The notes: generated by a model from the letters alone, not told the origin. 64,000 nucleotides of DNA from Streptomyces spinosisporus (GCF_022698145.1 NZ_JALDAX010000015.1:62001-126000); one strand, 5' to 3'. Positions 7,346-15,573 are shown, numbered from the stretch's first letter. Made by a program: numbers and translations.

Positions 7346-7867
7346 TCAGGCCCCCTCGGCCGTCAGCCGGTCCGCGATCTCCTCGATCCGCTCGCGCAGC
7401 CCCTCCTGGCTCTTGCTGCCGTCCAGGAGCTCTCCGCCGATGACGTACGTCGGCGTACCGGTCACGCCGATCGCCTTGCCCTCGGCCTGGTCGGCGTCGA
7501 CGATCAGGATGTGCCGCCCGTCGATCAGCGCGGTGTCGAACTCCTCGGCGTCGAGACCGAGTTCACCGGCCACCTCGACCAGGAAGGGTTCTCCCTCACG
7601 GTCCAGCTCCTCGACCCGCTCCAGCACGGCCTCGACGTACGGCCAGCCCTTGCCCTGCTCGAAGGCCTCCTCGGCGGCCTGCGCCGCGGCGAAGGCGTGC
7701 CGGTGCTTCTCCCGGGGGAAGTGCCGCAGCCGCAGCTCCAACCGGTCGCCGTAACGGTCGCGCAGTGCGCGCAGGTCCCGCAGGGCGCTGCGGCAGTCGG
7801 GGCACTGGAGCTCGCACCAGACCTCGAGAACGGGCACGGTGCGGGCGGCGGGGGAGGAGTCGTTCAT
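7346..7867 (-). CDS. Cytoplasmic DsbA-family thioredoxin-fold protein
   Basis: A 173-aa predicted thiol oxidoreductase or disulfide isomerase. The redox motif CPDC sits near residue 22 after a short beta strand (VPVLEVWCELQCPDC), then a helical insertion (HAFAAAQAAEEAFEQGKGW) and the cis-Pro segment GVTGTPTYVIGGELLDG typical of DsbA-like thioredoxin folds. There is no signal peptide or membrane helix, so it should act in the cytoplasm, as FrnE-like proteins do. ATG 7867 (MNDSSPAART) follows GGGAG; the frame is open further upstream, but those starts lack a ribosome-binding site. Confidence 0.85.
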   Translation of the reverse strand: MNDSSPAARTVPVLEVWCELQCPDCRSALRDLRALRDRYGDRLELRLRHFPREKHRHAFAAAQAAEEAFEQGKGWPYVEAVLERVEELDREGEPFLVEVAGELGLDAEEFDTALIDGRHILIVDADQAEGKAIGVTGTPTYVIGGELLDGSKSQEGLRERIEEIADRLTAEGA

Positions 7868-8028
7868 GGTCACAGTCTCCCAGCCCGGGCCCGCGACCGG
7901 CACCTACGGATGAGTCGACCCGGAGATGTCCCTGATGTCCGCCCGGACCATGGCCTCGCGGGGGCAGAGCGGTGCAGGATGGAAGGGACGAACTGCCCCT
8001 GCTCGACCGAGCCTGCCTGGAGGACCGG

Positions 8029-8472
8029 ATGATTGCCGAGACCGTCTGTTCCGCCGTCGCCGCGGCAGGCCTGGGCATCGCGGCGGTCACGGCGTACCGC
8101 AAGCGCTTCCTCTCCGCCGCCCGTCTCGCCGCGTACTCGCTCGTGCCCCTGGGCCTGGTGATGACCGGCACGGTCCAGTGGCTGGCGGACACCGCCTTCA
8201 GTCCGACGGCCTGGGCGGGCTTCGGCGTGCTCGGCGTCGCCTGGCTGCTGTTCTCCACCACCCGCGCGGTGGAGCGCCGCCGTGGCGGCACCCGCAAGGA
8301 GCGCAGGCAGGCCAGGGCCGCCGAGCGGCGCGAAGCGGTCGCCCCGACGGCCTCGGCGCCCTCCCTCGGCCAGGGGAGCCGTCCGGCCGGCAAGCCTGCG
8401 AGCGCGCCCCGCTCCGACTCCGCGGACGACTTCAGCGACATCGAGGCCATCCTGAAGAAGCACGGCATATGA
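8029..8472 (+). CDS. Small polytopic membrane protein with basic, disordered C-tail
   Basis: ATG 8029 follows TGGAGGACCGG. The 147-aa product has three hydrophobic stretches (residues about 5-22, 30-52 and 58-77), then a strongly basic segment (VERRRGGTRKERRQARAAERR) and a Ser/Pro/Ala-rich linker ending in the acidic helix DDFSDIEAILKKHGI. The C-terminal motif looks like a short docking helix. No function is recognised; conserved Streptomyces-type membrane protein. It is divergent from the DsbA-like gene with about 160 bp between starts. Confidence 0.75.
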   Translation: MIAETVCSAVAAAGLGIAAVTAYRKRFLSAARLAAYSLVPLGLVMTGTVQWLADTAFSPTAWAGFGVLGVAWLLFSTTRAVERRRGGTRKERRQARAAERREAVAPTASAPSLGQGSRPAGKPASAPRSDSADDFSDIEAILKKHGI

Positions 8473-8639
8473 CCGTCGCCGGGTGAGATCCGCCGCGGAC
8501 TGAAACGACACAGTGGATCAACGCTCTGCCGCGAAGCGATCACGACCAGTACCGGTCTGCGCGTAATCCGGAGAACTGCCGCTCAATCCGTGCGTGTTGA
8601 TCGCGCCGGACCTGCAGTCTGCGTCATCATCGCCGCGAG

Positions 8640-8792
8640 ATGCTGGACACGACACAGAGCGATGCCGCGCCGCCGAAGGACGAGCCGCGCGGATGCCTTT
8701 TCGCCCTTTCCCAGCCACCGCTGATGATCTTCCTTGCGGTGATCGGGTGTCTGCTCCTCATGGCTGCGCTGCACGACCTGCTGTTGCTGTGA
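8640..8792 (+). CDS. Short single-pass membrane peptide, 50 aa
   Basis: ATG 8640 to TGA 8792 encodes a polar N-terminus (MLDTTQSDAAPPKDEPRG) and one long hydrophobic helix (LMIFLAVIGCLLLMAALHDLLLL) reaching almost to the C-terminus, a tail-anchored design. Third-position GC bias is weaker than in neighbours, and the ribosome-binding site is poor (only CGAG upstream). It lies alone between two opposite-strand genes. A plausible real small protein, but conservation must decide. Confidence 0.45.
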   Translation: MLDTTQSDAAPPKDEPRGCLFALSQPPLMIFLAVIGCLLLMAALHDLLLL

Positions 8793-8861
8793 GCCGTACC
8801 CGTGGTCCTCGGCGTCACCCGCCGGGGACCACGTCGACAACCGACGCGCGCCGGCCGGGCG

Positions 8862-9422
8862 TCAGCCCGCCGCCTCCTTGCGCCGTGCCCGGTACGCCGC
8901 CACATGCAGACGGTTTCCGCAGGTGCGGCTGTCGCAGTACCGCCGCGAGCGGTTGCGGGAGAGATCGACGAAGGCACGCCGGCAGTCGGGGGCCTCGCAG
9001 CGCCGCAGCCGCTCCTGCTCACCGGCCACCACGAAGAACGCCAGCGCCATCCCGCAGTCGGCCGCGAGGTGATCGGCGACGGAGGCACCGGGCGCGAAGT
9101 AGTGCACATGCCAGTCGTAGCCGTCGTGGTCCGTGAGCCGCGGGGTGGTGCCCGCGGCGGCGACGAGCTCGTTGATCTGCCCGGCCGCGCTTCGGGCGTC
9201 CGGCGCCGCGAAGACCGAGGCGAAACGGCCGCGGATCTTCCGCACGGCCGACAGATCGAAGTCCGAGAGCGTCCCGACGTCGCTGATCTCGTGGCTCTGT
9301 ACGAATTCCTCGAGAGCCGCGACGTCCGGCAGCCCGTCCGGCGCCGCGTTGTCCTCCGGCGCGGTGTTCACCAGATCCACCACCGTGTCGAGCGCGCACC
9401 GGGTGTCGTGGGTGATGAGCAC
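8862..9422 (-). CDS. CGNR zinc-finger / ABATE-domain regulator-like protein
   Basis: A 186-aa protein with an N-terminal ABATE domain (residues about 1-130) and a C-terminal CGNR zinc finger, RRCEAPDCRRAFVD...RYCDSRTCGNRLHVAAYRAR. Four Cys arranged CX4C...CX4C can bind Zn, and the final CGNR motif names the family. Proteins of this architecture are thought to be stress-linked transcription regulators. GTG 9422 has AGGGAG about 7 nt upstream. The neighbouring intergenic region holds the degenerate GC-rich repeat tract. Confidence 0.88.
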   Translation of the reverse strand: MLITHDTRCALDTVVDLVNTAPEDNAAPDGLPDVAALEEFVQSHEISDVGTLSDFDLSAVRKIRGRFASVFAAPDARSAAGQINELVAAAGTTPRLTDHDGYDWHVHYFAPGASVADHLAADCGMALAFFVVAGEQERLRRCEAPDCRRAFVDLSRNRSRRYCDSRTCGNRLHVAAYRARRKEAAG

Positions 9423-9599
9423 GTTCAGCTCCCTGGCCTGGGGGTCGGGCGGGCGCCCGCCTCATGCTGGCCGATGGTAGTGGCTCGGCACAATGCTGCG
9501 GGCGGTCGTGCCGCACGGTGGGCCCGCGACTCCGCCGCCGTGAACTCGTCGGCAGAGGGCCCGCAGTGACTCCGCCGTCGGGAGCTCGTCGGCAGCGGG

Positions 9600-9920
9600 C
9601 CCGCGCACACTGGCGGCGCCCCGCTCACTCCGGCACGGCCCCCGCGCGCCCGGCACGACCCCGGGCACCCCGGCGCCACCCCCGCACACACCGGCGCCGC
9701 CTCGCCACCCCGGCACCTCGGCGCCGCCCCGCCCACCCCGGCATCGCCCCGCGCGCCCTGGCGCCACCCCCGAGCACCCGGCGCGACCCCCCCCACACGC
9801 CGACGCCGCCCCGCCACCCCGGCACCCCGGCGTCGCCCCACGCGCCCCGGCACCGCCCCCGCCCACCCCGGCGCGGTCCCGTCCACCCCGGCGCCACCCC
9901 CGCACACACCTGCGCCGCCC
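9600..9920. repeat. Degenerate CCCCGGCRCC-type GC-rich repeat tract in a gene-free gap
   Basis: The 604-base gap 9423-10026 carries no credible gene. Its core (about 9600-9920) is an imperfect short-period array built from words such as CACCCCGGCGCCACCCCCG and CGCCCCGGCACC, repeated some 20 times with variable spacing. It is almost purely C/G plus A, with C on the plus strand. A tandem pair near 9540 and 9570 (gactccgccg..gagctcgtcggcag..gggcccgc) precedes it. All long frames across it are low-complexity artefacts. Confidence 0.75.
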
Positions 9921-10026
9921 CGTGACGAAGCCGCGGTGGCGGCGCTGGTGCGTACCGTATGCAGTTGTTCTGGCCCGAGCCGTCACCCCGAGTCGACGGC
10001 GCCGGGCGGCTTCGAGGTGCCTCGCC

Positions 10027-10440
10027 CTAGCTCTCCGCCAGGATGTGCGACAGCTCCTGATCCAGATCGAAATGCCGGTGTTCCGTGCCGGGAGGCACGG
10101 CGGCGTCTGTTCGCTTCAGGAAGGACTCCAGCGCCCGCGCCGGGGCTTCGAGCAGTGCCTCGCCCTCGGGAGAGCTCAGGGCGATGCACACGACCCCCTG
10201 ACCGTGACTGCGCGACGGCCAGACGCGGACGTCGCCGGTGCCGGTCGGCCGGTGGAGGCCTTCCGCGAGGAGGTCGCGGGCGAACACCCACTCGACGGTC
10301 TCCTCGGCTCCGGTGTGGAAGGTGGCGTGCACGGCGTAGGGGTCGGCCGTGTCGTACCGCAGGCCTGCGGGGACAGGCAGGGAGGACTCGCTCGACACAA
10401 CGAGGCGCAGGTGCAGCTCGCAGCTGACCGTGGTGTTCAT
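10027..10440 (-). CDS. ssgB: Sporulation-specific cell division activator SsgB
   Basis: A 137-aa SALP-family protein, the exact length expected for SsgB. It localises in aerial hyphae with SsgA and positions and tethers FtsZ at future sporulation septa. The N-terminus MNTTVSCELHLRLVV, the core LRYDTADPYAVHATFHTG, and WVFARDLLAEGL are very close to what I recall for S. coelicolor SsgB (SCO1541), one of the most conserved streptomycete proteins. ATG 10440 is the only sensible start; the ribosome-binding site is weak. It is monocistronic with about 200 bp to the divergent PGPGW gene. A possible stress/development sigma promoter lies upstream. Confidence 0.97.
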   Translation of the reverse strand: MNTTVSCELHLRLVVSSESSLPVPAGLRYDTADPYAVHATFHTGAEETVEWVFARDLLAEGLHRPTGTGDVRVWPSRSHGQGVVCIALSSPEGEALLEAPARALESFLKRTDAAVPPGTEHRHFDLDQELSHILAES

Positions 10441-10501
10441 AAGCGCCAGGGCCTTTCGCTCAGTGTGCGCTCGGGGATTCGCACGTCGGCGAAATCGACA
10501 T

Positions 10502-10525
10502 GCCACCTACGGTGCCGTTGTAAAC
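10502..10525 (-). promoter_or_regulatory. Candidate sigma-H/sigma-B-type promoter of ssgB
   Basis: On the minus strand GTTT (complement of 10522-10525) is followed after 14 nt by GGTGGC (complement of 10502-10507), resembling the GTTT-N14-16-GGGTAT layout of the Streptomyces stress/development sigma factors. ssgB is reported to depend on sigma-H, which fits. The -10 half is a poor match, so this is tentative. Confidence 0.35.
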
Positions 10526-10627
10526 CCCTCTGAGTGTTTTGCGTGTCTTTACGTAACTCTTCCGGCCGAGAGCATCTTCGCGCGGTACGGCCATTCCGGT
10601 GACTGGGTCCCGCCGCACAAAGCAAGG

Positions 10628-10633
10628 TAAAGT
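10628..10633 (+). promoter_or_regulatory. -10 element TAAAGT of the PGPGW gene
   Basis: TAAAGT lies 8 nt upstream of ATG 10642 with no ribosome-binding site between, again suggesting a leaderless mRNA. No good -35 is seen. Confidence 0.4.
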
Positions 10634-10641
10634 TTGGCCGT

Positions 10642-11145
10642 ATGAATACGGGGAGTAGCGGTACCGAGGGCGGGGCGGGCGAGATCGCCGTGGCACCAGA
10701 CGAGTCGACGCCGGACGCGGCGGACACGCATGAGGCGAGCAAGGCGAACGAGGCCGATGCGCACGGCGAGCAGGGGCTCGGCTCCAGGGCGCCCGCGTTC
10801 ATCAAGAGGCGTCGCGCGCTGCATCTGAGCTGGCAGGTCGGCGTCTTCGTCGTCGGGCTCGCGGTCGTGGCCGCCGGCATCGTCATGCTGCCGCTGCCCG
10901 GGCCCGGCTGGGTCGTGATCTTCGGCGGCATGGCCATCTGGGCGACCGAGTTCGTCTGGGCCCAGCTGGTCCTGCGGTGGACGAAGCGCAAGGTCACCGA
11001 GGCGGCTCAAAAGGCCCTCGACCCCAAGGTGCGCCGGCGCAACATCACGCTCACGGTGATCGGCCTCGTGATCGTGGGCGTCCTGATCGGCATCTACCTC
11101 TGGAAGTTCGGCGTCGTGATGCCGTGGAAGATCAAGGACCAGTGA
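10642..11145 (+). CDS. TIGR02611-type PGPGW transmembrane protein
   Basis: A 167-aa membrane protein. After a polar, acidic N-terminal 50 residues comes a helix (WQVGVFVVGLAVVAAGIVML), the signature LPLPGPGWVVIFGGMAIWATEF that names the PGPGW family, and a third hydrophobic segment (NITLTVIGLVIVGVLIGIYLW). Two or three membrane passes are expected. The cellular role is unknown. It is divergent from ssgB and followed by tRNA-Val(CAC). Confidence 0.88.
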   Translation: MNTGSSGTEGGAGEIAVAPDESTPDAADTHEASKANEADAHGEQGLGSRAPAFIKRRRALHLSWQVGVFVVGLAVVAAGIVMLPLPGPGWVVIFGGMAIWATEFVWAQLVLRWTKRKVTEAAQKALDPKVRRRNITLTVIGLVIVGVLIGIYLWKFGVVMPWKIKDQ

Positions 11146-11236
11146 TCCGTCCCCGGCGGGGTGCCGTGGCCGTTCGACGCGGGTTCGCGCTGGTCACGGG
11201 CACCCCCTGACATGGGGTAATCTTCTTCCTGCGCCC

Positions 11237-11308
11237 GGGCGATTAGCTCAGTGGGAGAGCGCTTCGTTCACACCGAAGAGGTCACTGGTTCGAACCCAGT
11301 ATCGCCCA
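11237..11308 (+). tRNA. tRNA-Val(CAC), first copy
   Basis: Acceptor GGGCGAT/ATCGCCC, discriminator A, and anticodon stem CTTCG/CGAAG around TTCACAC give anticodon CAC; 72 nt, no encoded CCA. It is identical over the full length to the copy at 21326-21397 in the same orientation. Confidence 0.97.
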
Positions 11309-11316
11309 CCCGGACC

Positions 11317-11348
11317 GACGGCCCGTCTGCGAGAGCAGGCGGGCCGTC
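11317..11348 (+). terminator. Terminator of tRNA-Val(CAC) copy 1
   Basis: GACGGCCCGTCTGC pairs with GCAGGCGGGCCGTC around a GAGA tetraloop; 14 bp with one T-G wobble. It begins 9 nt after the tRNA. Confidence 0.85.
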
Positions 11349-11662
11349 GTCGTTCGCAAGCACCTCCTGCGGGCCCGGGCCCGGCCTTTCCGGGCCGGCC
11401 GCTCCGCCGGGCTGCGACCGGGCAACTTCCTTGTACGGGCCATCAGTTGGCGTTCGACCCGTCGGCCCCTTGAGCCTCACCTGCGGCAACACCGATGGTT
11501 CGACGCTCTCTCCCCAGGTGCGCCGTCGCCTCGCCGCCTCGGCCCGCGAGAAATTCCTGTCCGAATCGTTGACGCACCCCTGGGTCCTCCGTAGCTTGTG
11601 CCAGCAAGCGCTTACTTGAAACGATTCATGCAGGTGGCAACGATGCCGGGGAGGACCCGACT
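11349..11662 (+). other. Gene-free upstream region of the sugar-import operon
   Basis: This 314-base gap contains no credible gene. It holds the operator-like dyads at 11606-11628 and the ribosome-binding site GGGGAGG (about 11648-11654) of the binding-protein gene. A candidate promoter probably lies just upstream of or across the operators, but no clear -35/-10 pair can be singled out. Confidence 0.6.
11606..11628 (+). promoter_or_regulatory. Paired LacI-family-type operator half-sites
   Basis: AAGCGCTT (11606-11613) is a perfect palindrome, and TGAAACGATTCA (11617-11628) is palindromic in 5 of 6 base pairs around a central CG. Both match the typical shape of LacI/CcpA-class operators. They lie about 35-57 bp upstream of the GTG of the solute-binding protein. 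No LacI gene is in the window, so the repressor would act in trans. Confidence 0.55.
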
Positions 11663-12952
11663 GTGGGAACCAGCAGGAATGTCGAGAGGCGAACGATCCT
11701 GAAGGCCGCCGGGGCCTCGGCGGCCGCCCTGGGGCTGGCGGCGACGACGGGGTGCGGGGGCGACAGCGGCACATCGGCCGACGGGACGGTGACGATCCGT
11801 TACTCGTGGTGGGGGGCTGACGAGCGGGCCAAGAAGATCAACCGGACCATCGCGCTCTTCGAGAAGAAGTATCCGAAGATCAAGGTGAAGACGGACTTCC
11901 AGGACTATGTGTCTTTCTGGGAGAAGTTCCAGACGCAGGCGTCGGGAGGAAATCCGCCGGACGTTTTCCAAAACGCCGTCACTTTCCTTAGGAAGTACGA
12001 CAAGAGAAGCATTCTGCTGGACCTTCGGTCGCAGATCGAAGCGGGCAATCTGCACCTCGACAAGTTCCGAGCGGGCGTCACCGAGGTCGGTGAGGTGGAC
12101 GGCAAGCAGCTCGCCGTGCCGGTCGGCTCCAACACCATGGCGCTGGTCATCGACAAGAAGGTCTTCGAGAAGGCGGGCGTCGAGCCGGAGACCGGCTGGA
12201 CCTGGGACGAGTACTTCAAGGCGCTGAAGACGATCCACGACAGGACCAAGGTGCCGGGGGACACGGGCTACTTCAGCATCATGTACCTGTACGACCTCTA
12301 CCTCAGGCAGAACGGAAAGGCGTTCTACACCAAGGACGGACTCGGTTTCGACAAGGCCGATCTGACGGAGTGGTGGCAGGACGGCTACAACCGGGTGAAG
12401 GCGGGGCTCGTCACCGACCCCAAGATCGTGGCCCAGGACCGGCCCAAGTCCTCGCTCTCCGCCGGGCACGGCGCCTCGGAATTCACCTGGGACAACTTCA
12501 CCGTCCGCTACTCGGCCGAGGGCGACAGCGAGTACGGGCTCGCGCCGATCCCCACCATGGACGGCAAGCACACCGGCCAGTACCTCGCCTCCCTGATGCT
12601 GAGCGCCTCCGCGCGCACCTCGCACCCCAAGGAGGTTGCCCAGTTCATCGACTTCATGGTCCACGACCCCGAGGTCGGAAAGATCATGGGCTACGACCGC
12701 GGCATCCTCGCCTCCTCCGAGCAGTACGAGGCCTTCAAGCCGACGGACGCGGTGAACAAGGAGATCGCGCAGTACGAGGCCGACACCGCCAAGGCCGGCG
12801 TCCTCGGAGCGATCACCCGGCACCCCTCGGGCGCCGACACGATCGAGGCCTCCTTCCTGCGCATCGGCGGCGACCTGGGCCTCGGCAAGGTCAGGACCTC
12901 CGACGCGGTGAAGCAGTTCTTCGACGAGGCACAGGCCGCCTTCCAGGCCTGA
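11663..12952 (+). CDS. Sugar ABC transporter substrate-binding lipoprotein
   Basis: A 429-aa family 1 extracellular solute-binding protein that should capture an oligosaccharide outside the cell. The N-terminus has twin Arg (VERRTILKAAG) and a hydrophobic run ending LAATTGC, with Cys31 as probable lipidation site, so a Tat-exported lipoprotein is likely. The mature part shows the family pattern IRYSWWGADERAKK, FEKKYPKIKV and SGGNPPDVFQ. GTG 11663 follows GGGGAGG. It is the first gene of a five-gene unit with two permeases, DUF624 and a PL26-type lyase, which suggests pectin-derived (rhamnogalacturonan) oligosaccharides as ligand. No ATPase is encoded locally; the shared MsiK ATPase of streptomycetes could energise it. 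Confidence 0.93.
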   Translation: MGTSRNVERRTILKAAGASAAALGLAATTGCGGDSGTSADGTVTIRYSWWGADERAKKINRTIALFEKKYPKIKVKTDFQDYVSFWEKFQTQASGGNPPDVFQNAVTFLRKYDKRSILLDLRSQIEAGNLHLDKFRAGVTEVGEVDGKQLAVPVGSNTMALVIDKKVFEKAGVEPETGWTWDEYFKALKTIHDRTKVPGDTGYFSIMYLYDLYLRQNGKAFYTKDGLGFDKADLTEWWQDGYNRVKAGLVTDPKIVAQDRPKSSLSAGHGASEFTWDNFTVRYSAEGDSEYGLAPIPTMDGKHTGQYLASLMLSASARTSHPKEVAQFIDFMVHDPEVGKIMGYDRGILASSEQYEAFKPTDAVNKEIAQYEADTAKAGVLGAITRHPSGADTIEASFLRIGGDLGLGKVRTSDAVKQFFDEAQAAFQA

Positions 12953-12983
12953 CCGGACCCGACGGAACCGATGGGGAAGCACC

Positions 12984-13949
12984 GTGACGCTCGTCAAGGA
13001 CTCACCACCCGCCACCCGCAGGGCCCGCCCCACCGCCCTGGCCGCCGTCAAACGGCGGGGCCGCCGGGAGAACCTGGCCGGCTATCTCTTCATGTCCCCG
13101 TGGATCGCGGGCTTTTTGCTCCTGACCGCGGGCCCCATGGTCGCCTCGCTCTACTTCGCGTTCACCGACTACAACCTCTTCAACACCCCGAAGTGGATCG
13201 GTCTCGACAATTTCACCCGGATGTTCGACGACCCGCGGTGGCAGAAGTCGGTCGAGGTGACGGCCAAGTACGTCGTCATCGGCACGCCCCTGAAGCTGCT
13301 GCTCGCCCTTGGCGTCGCCCTGCTGCTCGCCCAGAGCAGACGCGGACAGGCCTTCTACCGGGCCGCGTTCTACGCCCCCTCGCTCATCGGCGCGAGCGTC
13401 TCCGTCGCCTTCGTCTGGCGCTCGCTCTTCTCCGACGACGCCGTCGTCGACCGTACGATGTCGGTCTTCGGCCTGCACGTCGGCGGCTGGGTCGGCAACC
13501 CCGACTGGATCCTCTACTGCCTGGTCGCGCTCACCGTCTGGCAGTTCGGCGCACCGATGGTCATCTTCCTCGCCGGGCTGAAGCAGGTGCCGAAGGAGCT
13601 GTACGAGGCCGCCGAGCTGGACGGCGCCGGTGCCTTCCGCACGTTCTGGAGCGTCACGCTGCCGATGATCTCGCCGGTGCTGTTCTTCAACGTCCTGCTG
13701 GAGACCATCCACTCGTTCCAGATCTTCGGCTCGGCCTATGTCGTCTCCAACACGTACTGCGGTCCGGCCGACGCCACGCTCGTCTACACCTGCTACCTCT
13801 ACCAGCAGGGCTTCAAGAACGCCCAGATGGGCTTCGCCTCCGCGATGGCCTGGATGCTGCTGCTGGCCGTGGCCCTGGTGACCGCCGTCCTGTTCTGGTC
13901 GCAGAAGAAGTGGGTGCACTACGAGAACGACGCGGAGGGCGTCCGATGA
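12984..13949 (+). CDS. Sugar ABC transporter permease, MalF/UgpA type
   Basis: A 321-aa inner-membrane permease with six predicted helices. The N-terminal region RRENLAGYLFMSPWIAGFLLLTAGP is typical of the binding-protein-dependent sugar permeases, and the ATPase-contacting EAA loop reads EAAELDGAGAFRTFWSVTLP. GTG 12984 is preceded by GGGGAAG. The gap to the binding-protein gene is only 31 bp, and the stop overlaps the next start (ATGA). Confidence 0.93.
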   Translation: MTLVKDSPPATRRARPTALAAVKRRGRRENLAGYLFMSPWIAGFLLLTAGPMVASLYFAFTDYNLFNTPKWIGLDNFTRMFDDPRWQKSVEVTAKYVVIGTPLKLLLALGVALLLAQSRRGQAFYRAAFYAPSLIGASVSVAFVWRSLFSDDAVVDRTMSVFGLHVGGWVGNPDWILYCLVALTVWQFGAPMVIFLAGLKQVPKELYEAAELDGAGAFRTFWSVTLPMISPVLFFNVLLETIHSFQIFGSAYVVSNTYCGPADATLVYTCYLYQQGFKNAQMGFASAMAWMLLLAVALVTAVLFWSQKKWVHYENDAEGVR

Positions 13950-14836
13950 GCGCGACCACCACCGAACCGGTCACCACCACCGAGCGCCCGGTCCCGGGCC
14001 GCAGGCGGACGGGCTCGCTCGTCTGGCACATCGGCTCGCTGCTGATCCTGGCGGTCGTCCTCTACCCCGTGTTCTGGGTGATCGGCGCGTCGTTCAAGCC
14101 GAGCAAGGACATCGTCAACAGCCTGCAGCTGTTCCCCGGCCACCCGATCCTCGACAACTTCAGGGGTCTCGCGGACGGCATCGCCGACATCTCGATCTGG
14201 ACCTTCTTCCAGAACTCCCTGCTCTACGCGGGTGGCGCCGTCGTCGGCATCCTCCTGTCCTGCTCGCTGACGGCGTACGCCTTCGCCAAGATCCGCTTCA
14301 CGGGCCGCAACCTGCTGTTCTCGCTGATGATCGGCACACTCCTGCTGCCGTACCACGTGCTGCTGATCCCGCAGTACGTGATGTTCCAGAAGCTGGAGCT
14401 CATCAACACCTATGTGCCGCTGCTGCTGGGCAAGTACCTGGCCACCGAGGCCTTCTTCGTCTTCCTCATGGTGCAGTTCATGCGCAACCTGCCCAGGGAG
14501 CTGGACGAGGCGGCGCGCATCGACGGCTGCGGGCACTTCCGGATCTACTGGTCGATCGTGCTGCCGCTGTGCCGGCCCGCGCTCATCACCAGCGCCATCT
14601 TCACCTTCATCAACGCCTGGAACGACTTCATGGGCCCGTTGATCTACCTCAACGAGCCGGGCAAGTACACCGTCTCCCTCGGCATGATGATGTTCCGCGA
14701 CTCCGACGGCGTCGCCGCCAACTACGGCGGGCTCATCGCGATGTCCCTGGTCGCGCTGCTGCCCGTGCTGCTGTTCTTCCTCGCCTTCCAGCGCTATCTG
14801 ATCGACGGAATGGCGACCTCCGGACTGAAGGGCTGA
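13946..14836 (+). CDS. Sugar ABC transporter permease, MalG/UgpE type
   Basis: The second, heterodimer-partner permease (296 aa). ATG 13946 overlaps the previous stop by 4 bp, so translation is coupled. Six helices are predicted (first IGSLLILAVVLYPVFWVIGA), and the EAA loop is DEAARIDGCGHFRIYWSIVLP. The C-terminus QRYLIDGMATSGLKG is the usual end of this family. It pairs with the upstream permease and would need an external ATPase. Confidence 0.93.
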   Translation: MSATTTEPVTTTERPVPGRRRTGSLVWHIGSLLILAVVLYPVFWVIGASFKPSKDIVNSLQLFPGHPILDNFRGLADGIADISIWTFFQNSLLYAGGAVVGILLSCSLTAYAFAKIRFTGRNLLFSLMIGTLLLPYHVLLIPQYVMFQKLELINTYVPLLLGKYLATEAFFVFLMVQFMRNLPRELDEAARIDGCGHFRIYWSIVLPLCRPALITSAIFTFINAWNDFMGPLIYLNEPGKYTVSLGMMMFRDSDGVAANYGGLIAMSLVALLPVLLFFLAFQRYLIDGMATSGLKG

Positions 14837-14846
14837 GGCGGTCACC

Positions 14847-15437
14847 ATGGCCGATGCGCGGGTGAAGGGACGCAAGGAGTCGGTGTTCGCGGAGCGGTTC
14901 GGCGTCTTCGCCGAGTGTCTGCTCACCGGGGTGTGGATCGCAGTGGCCTCGCTCGGCGTGGTGACCGGCCCGGCGGCGTTCGCCGCGGGGGCGCGGCATC
15001 TGCGCCGCCGTACGGCCCACGAGGGCGGCGGGTGGCGGGAGTTCGTGGGGGACTTCCGCTCGGCCGTGCGGGGCGGCTGGGCCGTCGGGCTCGCCGGATG
15101 GGCCGCGGCCGGCCTGGCCTGGGTGGACATCCAGGCGGTGCGCGCCGGGCTGCCCGGGGGACCGCTCGTCGGGGCCGTCGGACTCTTCGCGCTGATCGGG
15201 CTCGCCGTGGCCGGACTGCGCGCGACGGCGCTCTGGAAGCCGGGCGCCCGCTGGCGGGACGTGCTCGCCGCGGCAGGCCGGCGTACCGTCCTCGACCCCG
15301 CCGGGTCCTTCCTGCTGGTCGGCGGAGTGGGCCTCGTCGTCTGCTCCGCCCTGCTCGTCGCGCCGCTCGCGGTTCCCGTCCTGGGAGCCGTCGCGGCGGC
15401 GGCCGTCGCCGTGGAGGAGCGCCACCGGCGCCGCTGA
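14847..15437 (+). CDS. YesL/DUF624-family membrane protein
   Basis: A 196-aa protein with about four or five hydrophobic helices (for example LLTGVWIAVASLGVVTGPAAFAAG, GWAVGLAGWAAAGLAWV, LVGAVGLFALIGLAVAGL). The first helix plus the G-P-A-x-x-A turn is typical of DUF624, named after B. subtilis YesL. In Bacillus yesL lies in the rhamnogalacturonan utilisation cluster, as here beside a sugar importer and a YetA-like lyase. The biochemical role is unknown; a transport accessory is likely. It starts 10 bp after the permease stop. Confidence 0.82.
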   Translation: MADARVKGRKESVFAERFGVFAECLLTGVWIAVASLGVVTGPAAFAAGARHLRRRTAHEGGGWREFVGDFRSAVRGGWAVGLAGWAAAGLAWVDIQAVRAGLPGGPLVGAVGLFALIGLAVAGLRATALWKPGARWRDVLAAAGRRTVLDPAGSFLLVGGVGLVVCSALLVAPLAVPVLGAVAAAAVAVEERHRRR

Positions 15438-15487
15438 CGGGCGCCGTCCCGCGCCAGGCGGACGCCGCGAGCGCCGCGCCTGTGCTT

Positions 15488-15520
15488 GTACCTGTCACGT
15501 CTGTATCTGTCATGTACCTG
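15488..15520 (+). promoter_or_regulatory. Direct-repeat element upstream of the lyase gene
   Basis: GTACCTG occurs at 15488-15494 and 15514-15520, and CTGTCACGT (15492-15500) recurs as CTGTCATGT (15507-15515). This AT-richer 33-bp patch sits in the only sizeable gap (137 bp) of the operon, about 55-85 bp before the lyase start. It may be a separate promoter/operator allowing independent lyase expression. Confidence 0.35.
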
Positions 15521-15573
15521 ACCAATACACGCCGGAAAGACCTTGCCTCACGGAAAGGAAAGGCCGAGCTCTC

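Noticed and set aside
9600-9920. CRISPR-like array
   Set aside because: Units are short, imperfect and without unique spacers of constant length; no cas genes in the window.
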